Below, one piece after another: positions 10,266-20,715 of a DNA stretch of 64,000 nt. Source of the stretch: Stutzerimonas frequens. Lineage in GTDB: Bacteria > Pseudomonadota > Gammaproteobacteria > Pseudomonadales > Pseudomonadaceae. Location of the stretch: the NCBI RefSeq assembly GCF_024448335.1, contig NZ_JAMOHM010000015.1:41761-105760 (forward strand), read 5' to 3'. The notes under the pieces were generated by a model. The model worked only from the letters and a program-made list of their open reading frames with translations. It was not told the DNA's origin and ran no database searches. Positions within the stretch are counted from its first letter, which is position 1. Each line of letters begins with the position of its first letter. The position numbers and the translations under genes are program-made.

Positions 10266-11732
10266 TCAGCGCTTACCGCCCAGTAGCGAGCCCAGCAGCC
10301 CCCTGGCCAGTTGTCGGCCCAGTTGGCCAGCCGCCTGACTCAGAGCACTTTTCACGACTCGCCCGGCCAGCTCACCCAGATCGATGTCGTCACGCCCCCT
10401 GCCCTGCTTCGGCTTTTGCGCCTGCGGCTCGCTGGCCTGCCTGGCGCGAGCACTCAATATTTCGTATGCGGATATCCGATCGACAGGCTTGTCGTAATGA
10501 CCTCGCAGGGCAGAGCCGGCGATCAGCGCCGCACGCTCCGCATCACTCAATGGCCCGATGCGTGATTGCGGGGGCGCGATCGCCACTCGCTGCACCATGG
10601 CCGGCATACCCTTTTCCTCCAGCCCACCGACCAGCGCCTCGCCAATCCCCAACTCCGTCAAGACTTCCAGCGTCTCGAAATCTGGATTGGCGCGAAAACC
10701 GTCAGCCACTGAGCGCAACGCCTTCTGCTCTCTGACGGTGAAAGCGCGGAGCCCATGCTGGATGCGCAGCCCCAGCTGTGCCAGCACCTGATCCGGGAGA
10801 TCGCTCGGCGATTGCGTGACGAAATACACGCCAACCCCCTTGGAGCGGATCAGCCGGACCACCTGCACCAGACGTTCCTGCAGTGCCTTCGGCGTATCGC
10901 CGAAGAGCAGGTGCGCCTCATCGAAGAACAGCGCAAGCAGCGGACGGTCGGCGTCACCGCGCTCCGGTAGCTGTTCGAACAGTTCGGCCAGCAGCCAGAG
11001 CAGAAAGGTCGCATACACCTTTGGCGCCTCGTGCACCAGCACACTGGCATCGAGCAAATGGATGGGGCCACGCCCATCAGCGGCAGGTCGCAGCAGATCC
11101 TCAAGCTGCAGCGCGGGCTCGCCGAACAGCGCCTCGGCGCCCTGCTGCTCCAGCGTCGCCAGACGCCGTAGCAACGCCTGGGAAGATGCTCCAGTGAACA
11201 ATGCACTGTCTTCGCCGAGCAGCTCGGGTTCTGCCTTGAGATGGGCGAGCAGCGCCTTGAGGTCTTTCAAATCCAGCAGCAGCAAGCCTTGCTGATCCGC
11301 CACCTTGAACGCCGCATACAGCGCCGACTGCTGACTATCTGTCAGCTGCAGGAGATTACCGAGCAGCAGCGGGCCCATTTCGCTCAGAGTCGTTCTCAGC
11401 GGATGGCCGCTGCGACCATGCACATCCCACAGGGTGACGGGATAGGCCCGCGGCTGGTGCTGCAGCCACGGCATGCTGGCGATGCGTTCGGCGATCTTGC
11501 CCTGCGGCGCGCCTGCAGCACCGAGACCGCAGAGGTCGCCCTTGATGTCAGCGGCAAAAACCGCAACGCCGGCATCGCTGAATTGCTCGGCCAGGCGCTG
11601 CAGGGTTACGGTCTTGCCAGTGCCGGTCGCGCCAGCAATCAGGCCGTGCCGATTGGCCAGTCGCAGGGACTGAGTGCTGGGCTCGCCGGTCACCTCGGCG
11701 CCGAGTACCAACCGATCGTTCGAAGCCATCAT
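10266..11732 (-). CDS. HerA/YjgR-like ATPase (DUF853)
   Basis: A 488-residue P-loop ATPase of the DUF853 (YjgR) family, related to the HerA/FtsK superfamily. Walker A GATGTGKT lies near residue 30. The Walker B-type segment LLALFFDEAHLLFGD is near 250, followed by LIRSKGVGVYFVTQSPSDLP and an Arg-rich region. The tail has a Gln/Lys-rich linker (about 430-450) and GGKR at the end. No nuclease partner (NurA) is adjacent. ATG at 11732 follows AGGAG by 7 nt; the upstream in-frame extension is rejected. Likely co-transcribed with purU and the small ORF. Cellular role unknown. Confidence 0.88.
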   Translation of the reverse strand: MMASNDRLVLGAEVTGEPSTQSLRLANRHGLIAGATGTGKTVTLQRLAEQFSDAGVAVFAADIKGDLCGLGAAGAPQGKIAERIASMPWLQHQPRAYPVTLWDVHGRSGHPLRTTLSEMGPLLLGNLLQLTDSQQSALYAAFKVADQQGLLLLDLKDLKALLAHLKAEPELLGEDSALFTGASSQALLRRLATLEQQGAEALFGEPALQLEDLLRPAADGRGPIHLLDASVLVHEAPKVYATFLLWLLAELFEQLPERGDADRPLLALFFDEAHLLFGDTPKALQERLVQVVRLIRSKGVGVYFVTQSPSDLPDQVLAQLGLRIQHGLRAFTVREQKALRSVADGFRANPDFETLEVLTELGIGEALVGGLEEKGMPAMVQRVAIAPPQSRIGPLSDAERAALIAGSALRGHYDKPVDRISAYEILSARARQASEPQAQKPKQGRGRDDIDLGELAGRVVKSALSQAAGQLGRQLARGLLGSLLGGKR

Positions 11733-11774
11733 CAACCCTCTCCTTCTCGTTCCCCGCACACTGCCACAGCCGCA

Positions 11775-11948
11775 TCAATGCTCGTCGACGGGCTCCCGAT
11801 CGGCTTGCAGCTCGGCCCAGAGCGCCTCGGCTTCCGGAAAGTCGGTGCCCAACTCGGACGACAGCGCCTCGGGATCGTATCGCTGGGTACAGCCACCACC
11901 AATGATAGGCGGTGCCTTGGCAGCGGCGCGCTCGAACGGATCGGCCAT
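11775..11948 (-). CDS. 57-residue acidic protein of unknown function
   Basis: A short ORF between purU and the HerA-like ATPase, 12 nt after the purU stop codon, with AGGGGA about 6 nt before ATG. The product begins MADPFERAAAKAPPIIGGG, contains one Cys, and ends in an acidic helix-like tail (EFPEAEALWAELQADREP). No signal peptide or membrane segment. Tight spacing and the ribosome site argue that it is translated as part of the operon. I do not recognise a family. Confidence 0.6.
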   Translation of the reverse strand: MADPFERAAAKAPPIIGGGCTQRYDPEALSSELGTDFPEAEALWAELQADREPVDEH

Positions 11949-11960
11949 CGTCATCCCCTG

Positions 11961-12812
11961 TCAGTTGAATACCAACGTCTTGTTGCTGTGCACCAGCACG
12001 CGATCCTCAAGGTGATAGCGCAGGCCGCGCGACAGCACCATCTTCTCCACGTCCTTGCCGAGCCGAACCATGTCCTCGATGCTGTCGCGATGACTGACCC
12101 GCACCACGTCCTGCTCGATGATCGGGCCGGCGTCCAGCTCCTCCGTGACATAGTGACAGGTGGCGCCTATCAGTTTCACGCCGCGCAAGGATGCCTGGTG
12201 ATAAGGCTTCGCACCGACGAAAGACGGCAGGAAGCTGTGATGGATATTGATGACCCGCTGGGCGAACTCGTCGCACAGCTCTGCCGGCAGGATCTGCATG
12301 TAGCGCGCCAGCACGATGGCGTCGGCACGCTGCTCGCGCACCAGTCTGGTCACCTCGGCGAAGGCCTCCTGCTTGTTCATCGGATCGACCGGAACATGGA
12401 AATACGGAATACCATGCCACTCGACCATGCTGCGCAGGTCATCGTGGTTCGAAATCACGCAGGGAATATCGCAATCGAGTTCGCCGCTGTGCCAGCGATG
12501 CAGCAGATCCGCCAGACAATGGGACTCGCGGCTCGCCATTAGCACGACCCGCTTGCGCTGCTCGGAGTCGGTGATGCGCCACTCCATGGAAAACTCACGG
12601 GCAATCGGTGCAAAGGCGTGACGAAATCCGTCCAGGTCGAAGGGTAGCGAATCCGCGCGGATCTCGTGGCGCATGAAAAACCAGCCACTCTGATGATCGG
12701 AGTGATGGTTGGCCTCGGTGATCCAGCCGTTGTAGGTAGCGAGAAAGTTGCTGACCTTGGCGACAATGCCAACGCCATCTGGACAGGCAATGACCAGCCT
12801 GAAAGTGCGCAT
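11961..12812 (-). CDS. purU: Formyltetrahydrofolate deformylase PurU
   Basis: A 283-residue enzyme hydrolysing 10-formyl-THF to THF and formate, balancing the one-carbon pool and supplying formate to PurT. An N-terminal ACT domain (residues 1-85, starting MRTFRLVIACPDGVGIVAKV) senses Met/Gly in E. coli. The formyltransferase-like domain contains NIHHSFLPSF near residue 227 and the late Asp region GPIIEQDVVRVSHRD near 250. Length and order match the family. It heads a leftward operon. Confidence 0.95.
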   Translation of the reverse strand: MRTFRLVIACPDGVGIVAKVSNFLATYNGWITEANHHSDHQSGWFFMRHEIRADSLPFDLDGFRHAFAPIAREFSMEWRITDSEQRKRVVLMASRESHCLADLLHRWHSGELDCDIPCVISNHDDLRSMVEWHGIPYFHVPVDPMNKQEAFAEVTRLVREQRADAIVLARYMQILPAELCDEFAQRVINIHHSFLPSFVGAKPYHQASLRGVKLIGATCHYVTEELDAGPIIEQDVVRVSHRDSIEDMVRLGKDVEKMVLSRGLRYHLEDRVLVHSNKTLVFN

Positions 12813-13083
12813 TAACGGTTACTCCGGCTCAAAGGAAACGCGGCATTCTAGCCCAGCTGACAAAAGCACAGCCATCGCATTAACGGCAACGTTTCCGTCA
12901 ACTAGCAGCATCGAGCGCGGAGGTGCATCGCCCGGAAGATTGGCAACCGGCAGTACCCCGCCTGAAAACACCAAGAAAGTTGTCCATTTAAACAGGCATA
13001 CATTCATTAACCCGTTGTTTCGACGCATGTCCGTACGTGAAATATCCCTTCAAATAGTAATCCCGCTTTTTTAACCGGCTATA
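12813..13083. other. Divergent intergenic region between purU and mvaT
   Basis: The first part after purU is GC-rich; from about 12960 it becomes AT-rich (TTTAAACAGGCATACATTC, CCCGCTTTTTTAACC), as expected of regulatory DNA. It should hold the purU promoter and the upstream control region of mvaT, possibly including MvaT autoregulatory sites. No gene is visible. Confidence 0.5.
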
Positions 13084-13112
13084 TTTACTTGCGCATACGG
13101 CAGGACTATGAT
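13084..13112 (+). promoter_or_regulatory. Sigma-70 type promoter of mvaT
   Basis: TTTACT (13084-13089), a 17-nt spacer and TATGAT (13107-13112) fit a housekeeping promoter. The predicted start, about 13119, leaves a 33-nt leader containing AAGGA before the mvaT ATG. Confidence 0.55.
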
Positions 13113-13151
13113 TGCCAACACTTGCGTTCAAGCCTATCTCAAGGAAGCCAC

Positions 13152-13532
13152 ATGTCACTGATCAACGAGTATCGCGCCACTGAAGAGGCCATCAAGGAAC
13201 TTCAGGAGCGACTGAAGTCCCTTTCCGAAGATGACAAGCTGAAAAAGGAACTGGAGTTCGAGGGTAAGCTGCGCGAACTCATGGGCGAATATCAGAAGTC
13301 GCTGCGAGACATCATCGCCCTGCTCGATCCGGATGCCTCGCGCAGCAGCAAGAGTCCGCGCGCTGCAAAGACGCCTACCACCAGCAAGCGCGCTCGCCGC
13401 GTGAAGCAGTACAAGAATCCGCATAGCGGCGAAGTAATTGAAACGAAAGGCGGCAACCACAAGACGCTGAAAGAATGGAAAGCCCAGTGGGGTTCCGACA
13501 CCGTTGAAAGCTGGGCCACTCTTCTGGGCTAA
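13152..13532 (+). CDS. mvaT: H-NS-family xenogeneic silencer MvaT
   Basis: A 126-residue nucleoid protein that binds AT-rich DNA and silences foreign genes and virulence or phage loci in Pseudomonas. The N-terminal coiled-coil oligomerisation region (MSLINEYRATEEAIKEL to about 60) is followed by a basic linker and the C-terminal DNA-binding segment QYKNPHSGEVIETKGGN / HKTLKEWKAQWG (about 91-120). Near-identity in the two ends to known MvaT makes this a firm call. The ATG at 13152 follows AAGGA; the longer upstream frame is untranslated leader. It has its own promoter and terminator. Confidence 0.96.
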   Translation: MSLINEYRATEEAIKELQERLKSLSEDDKLKKELEFEGKLRELMGEYQKSLRDIIALLDPDASRSSKSPRAAKTPTTSKRARRVKQYKNPHSGEVIETKGGNHKTLKEWKAQWGSDTVESWATLLG

Positions 13533-13550
13533 GCAATAACGGTTAATAGA

Positions 13551-13590
13551 AACGCCGTTTCTCGATGCGCTTATCGAGGAACGGCGTTTT
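13551..13590 (+). terminator. Rho-independent terminator of mvaT
   Basis: A long stem AACGCCGTTTCTCGAT / ATCGAGGAACGGCGTT (one mismatch or bulge) with a short GCGCTT loop ends in TTTTT, 18 nt after the stop codon. Confidence 0.92.
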
Positions 13591-13651
13591 TCATTTCAGG
13601 CCTTGCCAGTACAGCGTTGCAGCAGGACAGTCGGAACGACATCTGACGACG

Positions 13652-15088
13652 TCAGAGGCGCAATCCATAACGCTCGCCCAGCCCTCGGCCATACTCGAGC
13701 CATTGTTGCAGCAGTTGTTGCTGCGCCACGGTGATAGTGGGCATCAGCCGCGCAATTTCAGTTTCAAACTGCGCCAGGGTATTCGGCCCGCCATGTGCCG
13801 CATCGCTCAGTCGCTGCTGACAGAACGACCTCCACTGCGATTGCTCCTGCACGGATAACCCTTCGGGAAAGTTGCGTGCGCGATAGCGAAACAGCAACGC
13901 CTCCAACCGCACATCTTCGAAGCGGCACGGGTGCCTGGCCAATTCGGCTGGCCTGAGCCCACGTATCTGCTCGCACAGGCGCCGGTCTCGCTCGCCGAGA
14001 AAGCCGTCATACAGCTGCTGCTCGGGATCGTCGCTGCCACCAAAGCCTTCCTCGGCATAGATCTCGGCCAGCTTATCGACCCAGACGTGCCGTCGCTCGC
14101 GCAACAGCGCCGCCCGCTCATGACACAGCGACAGATTCAGAGCCAGACGCCGGACATCGTCGTCGCGCAGCACCTTGAGCGGCGCCAGCACCGGACACTT
14201 GTTGATGTGCACCAGTTTCAACGGCACCGGCAGCTCACCCTCGCCGAGCTGCTCGCGACGCGTATAGAGGCGCTGCCGCAACGTCTGTGCACTTTCCTGC
14301 CAGAGCGGCTCCACTTCGGCCTGCAGATCGCAGACGATCAGCGCATTGCGATTGCGCGGATGCCAGGCCAACGGCAGAACTATCGACAGGAAGTGGCGGC
14401 CTGCGGCGAAGCGCCCCGAGACATGCACAAGCGGCTCGAGCAGGGTGATCTGATCCAGCACTGCCTGTTTGCGGCGCAAATTGAAAAGGTACTCATACAG
14501 ACGTGGCTGGCGCTGGCGAATGAGCCTGGCCAGCGCGATGGTGGCGCGCACATCGGACAGCGCGTCATGGGCGTTCAGATGCTCCAGCCCGTTGGCAGCG
14601 CTCAAGCGTTCGAGCTTGAGCGTCACTCGCCCGTCTTCCTCCGGCCACACCAACCCTTCGGGACGTAGCGCATAAGCCGTGCGCACCAGATCGATCAGGT
14701 CCCAGCGGCTGTTGCCGCCCTGCCATTCACGCGCGTAAGGATCATAGAAGTTTCGATAGAGGCTGTAGCGTGTAACCTCGTCATCGAAGCGCAGGCTGTT
14801 GTAGCCAGCGACACAGGTACCCGGGGTAGCCAGCTCCTCATGCAGACGGCGAACGAACTCCGCTTCGCTTAGCCCTTGCTGCTGCAGTGTTGCCGGCGTG
14901 ATCCCGGTAACCAGGCACGCCGCCGGATGGGGCAGGATGTCGTCACTGAGACGGCAATAAAGATTCAGCGGCTCGCCAACTTCCTCGAGCGCTTCGTTGG
15001 TGCGAATACCCGCCACCTGCATCGGTCGGTCGCGGCTGGGCGATATCCCTGTGGTTTCGAAGTCGTACCAGAAAATGCTTGGAGTCAC
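13652..15088 (-). CDS. sbcB: Exodeoxyribonuclease I SbcB
   Basis: A 478-residue 3'-5' single-strand DNA exonuclease acting in mismatch repair and recombination. DEDDh active-site motifs are visible: IFWYDFETTGISPSRDRP at residues 5-22 (Asp and Glu), the mid-domain acidic region VAGYNSLRFDDE near 97, and HDALSDVRATIALARL near 170 (His and Asp). The SH3-like and helical C-terminal parts (EDVRLEALLFRYRARNFPE, about 385) match the family. Length is standard. It is divergent from the RDD operon. Confidence 0.95.
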   Translation of the reverse strand: MTPSIFWYDFETTGISPSRDRPMQVAGIRTNEALEEVGEPLNLYCRLSDDILPHPAACLVTGITPATLQQQGLSEAEFVRRLHEELATPGTCVAGYNSLRFDDEVTRYSLYRNFYDPYAREWQGGNSRWDLIDLVRTAYALRPEGLVWPEEDGRVTLKLERLSAANGLEHLNAHDALSDVRATIALARLIRQRQPRLYEYLFNLRRKQAVLDQITLLEPLVHVSGRFAAGRHFLSIVLPLAWHPRNRNALIVCDLQAEVEPLWQESAQTLRQRLYTRREQLGEGELPVPLKLVHINKCPVLAPLKVLRDDDVRRLALNLSLCHERAALLRERRHVWVDKLAEIYAEEGFGGSDDPEQQLYDGFLGERDRRLCEQIRGLRPAELARHPCRFEDVRLEALLFRYRARNFPEGLSVQEQSQWRSFCQQRLSDAAHGGPNTLAQFETEIARLMPTITVAQQQLLQQWLEYGRGLGERYGLRL

Positions 15089-15305
15089 GGGAGGGTCCTT
15101 CTCGATCGGCGCGCAGCAGTCTAACAGCCCTCACGCCTGCAACGCGCCAGCGGCCGCTGGCGCAGCGACGACAACTCTGCGAACGACATCCGACATCGAC
15201 ACAGGCATTTGGCCATAATCGCGCCTCACGCACCGTCTCGTAGATTGCCGCCGGCACGCTTGGCGCATAGCATCGCCCTAGCCTGCACCTGGACGACCTT
15301 ATCTC

Positions 15306-16013
15306 TTGCTCCCGACTCTCGCTCGATCACCGCTGCTGGACAATCGCCTGCGCGTGGAAACGCCAGAAGGCGTTGACCTGCTGTTGCGGCCTGCCGGTCT
15401 CGTTCCTCGCGCGCTGGCGTTCGCCGTGGATCTGGCGATTCGCGGCGCGATACTGCTCGCGCTGTTTATCAGCCTGGGCCTGCTGGGCAAGTTCGGGATG
15501 GGGCTCGGCGCGCTGCTGCTATTTCTGGTGCAGTGGTGGTACATGGTGCTCTTCGAGGTGCTGAACCAGGGGCGCACACCCGGCAAGCACTCGCTGGGCC
15601 TGCGCGTCGTGCACGACGACGGCACGCCGGTGGGCTGGGCCTCTTCGCTGACGCGCAATCTGTTGCGTTTCGTCGACCTGCTGCCGTTCGGCTATTTCCT
15701 CGGCGCTCTCAGCTGCCTCGGACATCCGGCATTCAAGCGCCTTGGTGATATCGCAGCCGGTACGTTGGTCGTCTATCAGGAAAAGCCTGCCGAACGTCCT
15801 GCGCTTGCGCCGGCCGAACCGGTGGCGCCACCGGTCGGCCTCAGCCTTGACGAGCAACGTGCACTCATTTCCTTCGCCGAGCGCCAGGCCAGCCTGTCCC
15901 CGGACCGTCGCCGCGAACTCGCCGCGATCCTCGCCGAGCCGCTCGCAACGACACCTGAGGACGCCGAGCGAACTATCCACGGAATTGCCCGCGCGCTGAC
16001 GGGGGCAACGTGA
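15306..16013 (+). CDS. RDD family membrane protein
   Basis: A 235-residue inner-membrane protein with an RDD domain (about residues 15-155): LRPAGLVPRALAFAVDLAIR, then helices around 45-75 and NQGRTPGKHSLGLRVV near 90-105, a family hallmark. The C-terminal 75 residues are cytoplasmic and rich in Ala, Pro and Glu. The first usable codon is TTG without a good ribosome site, so the exact start is uncertain. It is the first gene of the six-gene operon; its end overlaps the next start (GTGA). Confidence 0.82.
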   Translation: MLPTLARSPLLDNRLRVETPEGVDLLLRPAGLVPRALAFAVDLAIRGAILLALFISLGLLGKFGMGLGALLLFLVQWWYMVLFEVLNQGRTPGKHSLGLRVVHDDGTPVGWASSLTRNLLRFVDLLPFGYFLGALSCLGHPAFKRLGDIAAGTLVVYQEKPAERPALAPAEPVAPPVGLSLDEQRALISFAERQASLSPDRRRELAAILAEPLATTPEDAERTIHGIARALTGAT

Positions 16014-16993
16014 AACAGGCCGAATTCGAACGTCAGCATCAGCAGCTTTGGCTGGCATTGACCACGCAGTTCGATCTGCTCGAACGGGGCCGGCCGCTGG
16101 ACGAGCCTTCGCTGGACGCGTTCCCTTCCGCCTACCGTCAGCTTTGCCAGCATCTGGCGTTGGCCGAATCGCGTGGCTACAGCGGCCAGCTGATCGATCA
16201 GCTGCATCAGCTGGCCCTGCGTGGTCACCAGCAGCTCTACCGGCACCACAGTACCCTGCTTGGCCGGCTGCTGGGCTTCATCACTGGCGGCTTCGCCCGG
16301 TCGGTCCGCGAACAATGGCGTTACCTGCTGGCGGCCAGCCTGCTGTTCTACGGCAGCCTGCTCGGCATGGCTGCACTGGTCTACGCCTTCCCTGATCTGG
16401 TGTACAGCATCCTGCCACCCGACCAGGTCGCGCAGATGGAGCAGATGTACGATCCGGACGCCAGCCGCTTGGGGCGCTTTGCCGAACGAGGTGCCGGCGA
16501 CGATTGGCTGATGTTCGGCTACTACGTGATGAACAACATCGGCATCGCCTTCCAGACCTTCGCCAGTGGCCTGCTGTTCGGCCTTGGCACGCTGTTCTTC
16601 CTGCTGTTCAACGGCCTGACCATCGGCGCCGTGGCAGGCCACCTGAGCGGTATCGGCTATCACCTGCCGTTCTGGTCCTTCGTCATCGGCCACGGTGCAT
16701 TCGAGCTGACCGCCATTACCCTCGCTGGCGCGGCGGGTCTGCAACTGGGCGTGGCACTGCTGGCACCGGGTCGAATGACACGCGGCGATGCCCTGCGCCA
16801 GTCTGCCCGGCAGGCCATCCGCCTGGTCGGTGGAGCTATCGTGTTCTTGCTGATCGCTGCCTTCGTCGAGGCGTACTGGTCGTCCATGACGCTGAGTTCA
16901 CCGACGATCAAGTTCATCGTCGGCGCATTGCTCTGGCTGCTCGTCGCCGCTTATTTCTCCTTCGCCGGACGCAGCCGTCATGCAGCTGACTGA
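16010..16993 (+). CDS. SpoIIM-like (DUF95) membrane protein
   Basis: A 327-residue integral membrane protein of the stage II sporulation protein M superfamily; the name is historical, as this organism does not sporulate. A soluble N-terminus (MKQAEFERQHQQLW to about 100) precedes several helices: about 107-127 (YLLAASLLFYGSLLGMAALVY), 180-215 (FGLGTLFFLLFNGLTIGAVAG), and more to the end (IKFIVGALLWLLVAAYFSF). GTG start overlaps the RDD stop. The last 14 nt overlap the next gene. Possibly a channel or scaffold; function not established. Confidence 0.8.
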   Translation: MKQAEFERQHQQLWLALTTQFDLLERGRPLDEPSLDAFPSAYRQLCQHLALAESRGYSGQLIDQLHQLALRGHQQLYRHHSTLLGRLLGFITGGFARSVREQWRYLLAASLLFYGSLLGMAALVYAFPDLVYSILPPDQVAQMEQMYDPDASRLGRFAERGAGDDWLMFGYYVMNNIGIAFQTFASGLLFGLGTLFFLLFNGLTIGAVAGHLSGIGYHLPFWSFVIGHGAFELTAITLAGAAGLQLGVALLAPGRMTRGDALRQSARQAIRLVGGAIVFLLIAAFVEAYWSSMTLSSPTIKFIVGALLWLLVAAYFSFAGRSRHAAD

Positions 16994-18533
16994 AGCCAAC
17001 GTCGCGATCCGCCCTCGCACCCCATGGGAAGCGATCGACCTCGGCACGCAGCTCGCCAGGCGCCATGCGCCTCTGTTGATGGCGAGCTGGGCCGCCGTCA
17101 CGCTGCCTGTCTTCGCCGTGCTCAGCCTGCTGCTGTGGCAGCACCCGAGCCTGGCACTGCTGCTGTTCTGGTGGCTGAAGCCGCTGTACGAACGACTGCC
17201 GCTGTTCATCCTTTCCAGGGCGCTGTTCGGCGAAACACCCAGCCTCGGAGAGAGCCTGAAAGCGGTCCCCGGGTTGTGGCGCCCTCAATGGTTCGCCAGC
17301 CTCACCTGGCGTCGGTTGAGCATGACGCGAAGCTTCGACCTGCCGGTTCAGCAACTCGAAGGGCTCGACGGCAACGCCCGCAGACAGCGACTGGTGACGC
17401 TCGGTCGACGCGGCGGGCGCGCCGCAAGCTGGCTGACCGTAGTCGGAGTGCACTTGGAGGGCGCCCTCTGGCTCGGCCTGCTGGGGCTGCTCTACCTCAT
17501 GCTGCCCGCCCAGCTGGTGCAGAGCTGGAACTGGGAGGATCTGCTCGGACTCAGCGCGCAATGGCTCTGGCTGGAGCATCTGTCCAACCTGCTCTATGCG
17601 CTGCTGTTGATCATCTGGGAACCGGTCTACGTTGCCTGCGGATTCAGCCTCTACCTCAATCGCCGCACCCATCTGGAGGCGTGGGACATCGAGCTGACTT
17701 TTCGCAAGCTGCGCCAGCGCCTGCTCGGTACTCTGCCGCTGCTTGCACTTGCCTGCAGTCTTTTGCTCGTCCCGGCCGAGCGCACCGCCTGGGCAGCCGC
17801 CGAAACCGCTACGGACAGCGCTTCGCCCGGCCCGGACAGCGGCAGGCTGCTCAATCAACCTCTGACCAGCGAGGCCTCGCGCCAGCGCATCGGCGAGCTG
17901 TTGGATCAGCCGCCGTTCCAGCACCGCGAAACGGTTACCCGCTGGCGACTGGGCGATGCCGACCAGGCGGAAGAAACCAGCACGCTGGCACGCCTGATCG
18001 AAAACCTGCTGAAAGGCGGCTCCTTCTGGCGCAGCCTCGAACATCTGGCGCAGGTGCTGGAGGTGCTGCTGTGGAGCGCGCTGGCGATTCTGGTCGTGCT
18101 GCTGTGCTGGCGCTATCGCGACTGGCTGCGCACCTTCGCGGGCCGGAGTCGAATACCGACCCGAGCTCACAACCCGAGCCCAACGCAGATGTTTGGCCTG
18201 GACGTCGCCCCGGAAAGCCTGCCGAGCGATGTCGCTGGCGAGGCTGAGCGACTCTGGAGCGAAAACCCCAGAGCCGCGCTCGCACTACTCTACCGCGGCC
18301 TGCTCAGCATCCTGCTGCATGAGTTCCGGCTGCCGCTCAAGACTGCGCACACGGAAGGCGAAGTACTGGCCGCCGTGCACCGACTGGCTCAGCCGCAGCT
18401 GGTGCGGTTCGCCGAGTGCGTCACTCAGCACTGGCAGCGCCAGGCCTATGGACATCAGGATGCGGACGAGACTGTACGCGACAGACTCTGCGCCGAGTGG
18501 CGTGCCCTGTTTTCGACGGCGAGGCCGACATGA
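16980..18533 (+). CDS. DUF4129-containing membrane protein
   Basis: A 517-residue membrane protein. The N-terminal half has hydrophobic helices (about 35-62, 155-185, 195-225, 250-265). A periplasmic-type linker (about 265-345) and another helix (about 355-380, LLWSALAILVVLLCWRY) lead to the C-terminal DUF4129 domain, recognisable from ALALLYRGLLSILLHEFRLPLKTAHTEGEV (split here: ALALLYRGLLSILLHEF then RLPLKTAHTEGEVL). DUF4129 proteins accompany MoxR/DUF58 modules. It overlaps both neighbours, by 14 nt upstream and ATGA downstream. Confidence 0.75.
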   Translation: MQLTEANVAIRPRTPWEAIDLGTQLARRHAPLLMASWAAVTLPVFAVLSLLLWQHPSLALLLFWWLKPLYERLPLFILSRALFGETPSLGESLKAVPGLWRPQWFASLTWRRLSMTRSFDLPVQQLEGLDGNARRQRLVTLGRRGGRAASWLTVVGVHLEGALWLGLLGLLYLMLPAQLVQSWNWEDLLGLSAQWLWLEHLSNLLYALLLIIWEPVYVACGFSLYLNRRTHLEAWDIELTFRKLRQRLLGTLPLLALACSLLLVPAERTAWAAAETATDSASPGPDSGRLLNQPLTSEASRQRIGELLDQPPFQHRETVTRWRLGDADQAEETSTLARLIENLLKGGSFWRSLEHLAQVLEVLLWSALAILVVLLCWRYRDWLRTFAGRSRIPTRAHNPSPTQMFGLDVAPESLPSDVAGEAERLWSENPRAALALLYRGLLSILLHEFRLPLKTAHTEGEVLAAVHRLAQPQLVRFAECVTQHWQRQAYGHQDADETVRDRLCAEWRALFSTARPT

Positions 18534-19701
18534 GCCGGCTTGGTTCGCGCCTGCTGATCGCGGCCTTCGTTGTGCTCGTCGCGCTCGCGGCCAGCTGGCT
18601 GTTTGCCAAGCTGCAGCCCTATGAGGAGGTGGTCGAACACGGCCCGTCTCCTGAAGCACAGCGCAATACCTATCTCGCTGCCGAACTGTTCCTGCGCTCT
18701 CTCGACCTGCCGGTGACTCAGCTCGAGAGTTCGGCGGGCCTCGAGACCCTGCCGAGCCGTGGTCAGACCCTGCTGTTGCTCGGCGACCGGCGCAACCTGA
18801 CGCCGCGACAAACCGATCGCTTGCTGGAGTGGGCCGCAGCTGGCGGTCACCTGGTCGTGGTCGCCGAGCGAATCTGGGATGAGCAGGCGGGCAAGAGCGG
18901 CGATCTGCTGCTCGACCGCCTGAATATCCAGCAGTACCAGGCCGAGGATCTGGACGACGAAAGCGCACGCGCTTCCGTCCAGGGTACCGCCGACGATCAT
19001 CCTCAGCTGACCAAGCTCTATCTGGAAAACGAGACTGCGCCGGCCTACCTGGCCTTCGATACCGACTATCACCTGTACGACGCCGACAATCGCGCCCACG
19101 CCTGGGCCAACAGCGCCGGCGCCACCCACATGCTGCAGCTGCAACATGGCGATGGGCTGATCACCGCACTGACCGACAGCTGGCTCTGGCAGAACCGCAA
19201 CATCGGCAAGTACGACCATGCCTGGCTGCTCTGGTACCTGACCCAGGACAGCGCAGTGACGCTGGTGCACCGCAGCGAGCATGACGGATTGTTCACGCAG
19301 TTGCGCCGCTACTTCCCGGAGCTGCTGGTCATTCTCGGCCTGCTCATCCTGCTCGGGGCCTGGCACGTCGGCCAGCGCTTCGGCCCGCTGCAACCGCCGG
19401 CCAATAACGCCCGCCGCCAGCTGCAGGAGCACCTGCGCGGTACCGCAGAATTCCTGCTTCGTCACGGTCGCCAACATGGCCTGCTGCAGCGCCTGCAGCA
19501 CGACATCCGGCGCAGAGCCAATCTTCACCATCCCGGCTTTGACCGGCTTACCGAGCCTGCACAGCGCTCCGTGCTCGCGCGCCTCAGCAACATGCCGGTC
19601 GCCAGCATCGAGGCGGCCATGCAACCACGGCCGGCGCAACGGATGTCAGCGGTTGAATTCACCCGGCAGGTGACCCACCTGCAAACCCTCAGGAATGCGC
19701 T

Positions 19702-19705
<4 letters not shown>
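18530..19705 (+). CDS. DUF4350 domain protein
   Basis: A 391-residue protein anchored at both ends: an N-terminal helix (LLIAAFVVLVALAASWLF, about 7-24), a large extracytoplasmic domain (about 25-260) with DUF4350 features (TYLAAELFLRSLDLPVTQLE; LLEWAAAGGHLVVVAE), and a C-terminal helix (PELLVILGLLILLGAWHVGQRFG split near 265-285) before a cytoplasmic tail. The fold resembles a GATase-like or ABC-associated domain; no enzyme activity is established. The ATG at 18530 overlaps the DUF4129 stop; longer upstream frames are rejected. Confidence 0.78.

Positions 19706-20711
<1,006 letters not shown>

Positions 20712-20715
<4 letters not shown>

Noticed and set aside
16010..16993. SpoIIM-like gene as evidence of sporulation
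   Set aside because: The family is widespread in non-sporulating bacteria next to RDD and MoxR genes; no other sporulation gene is present.
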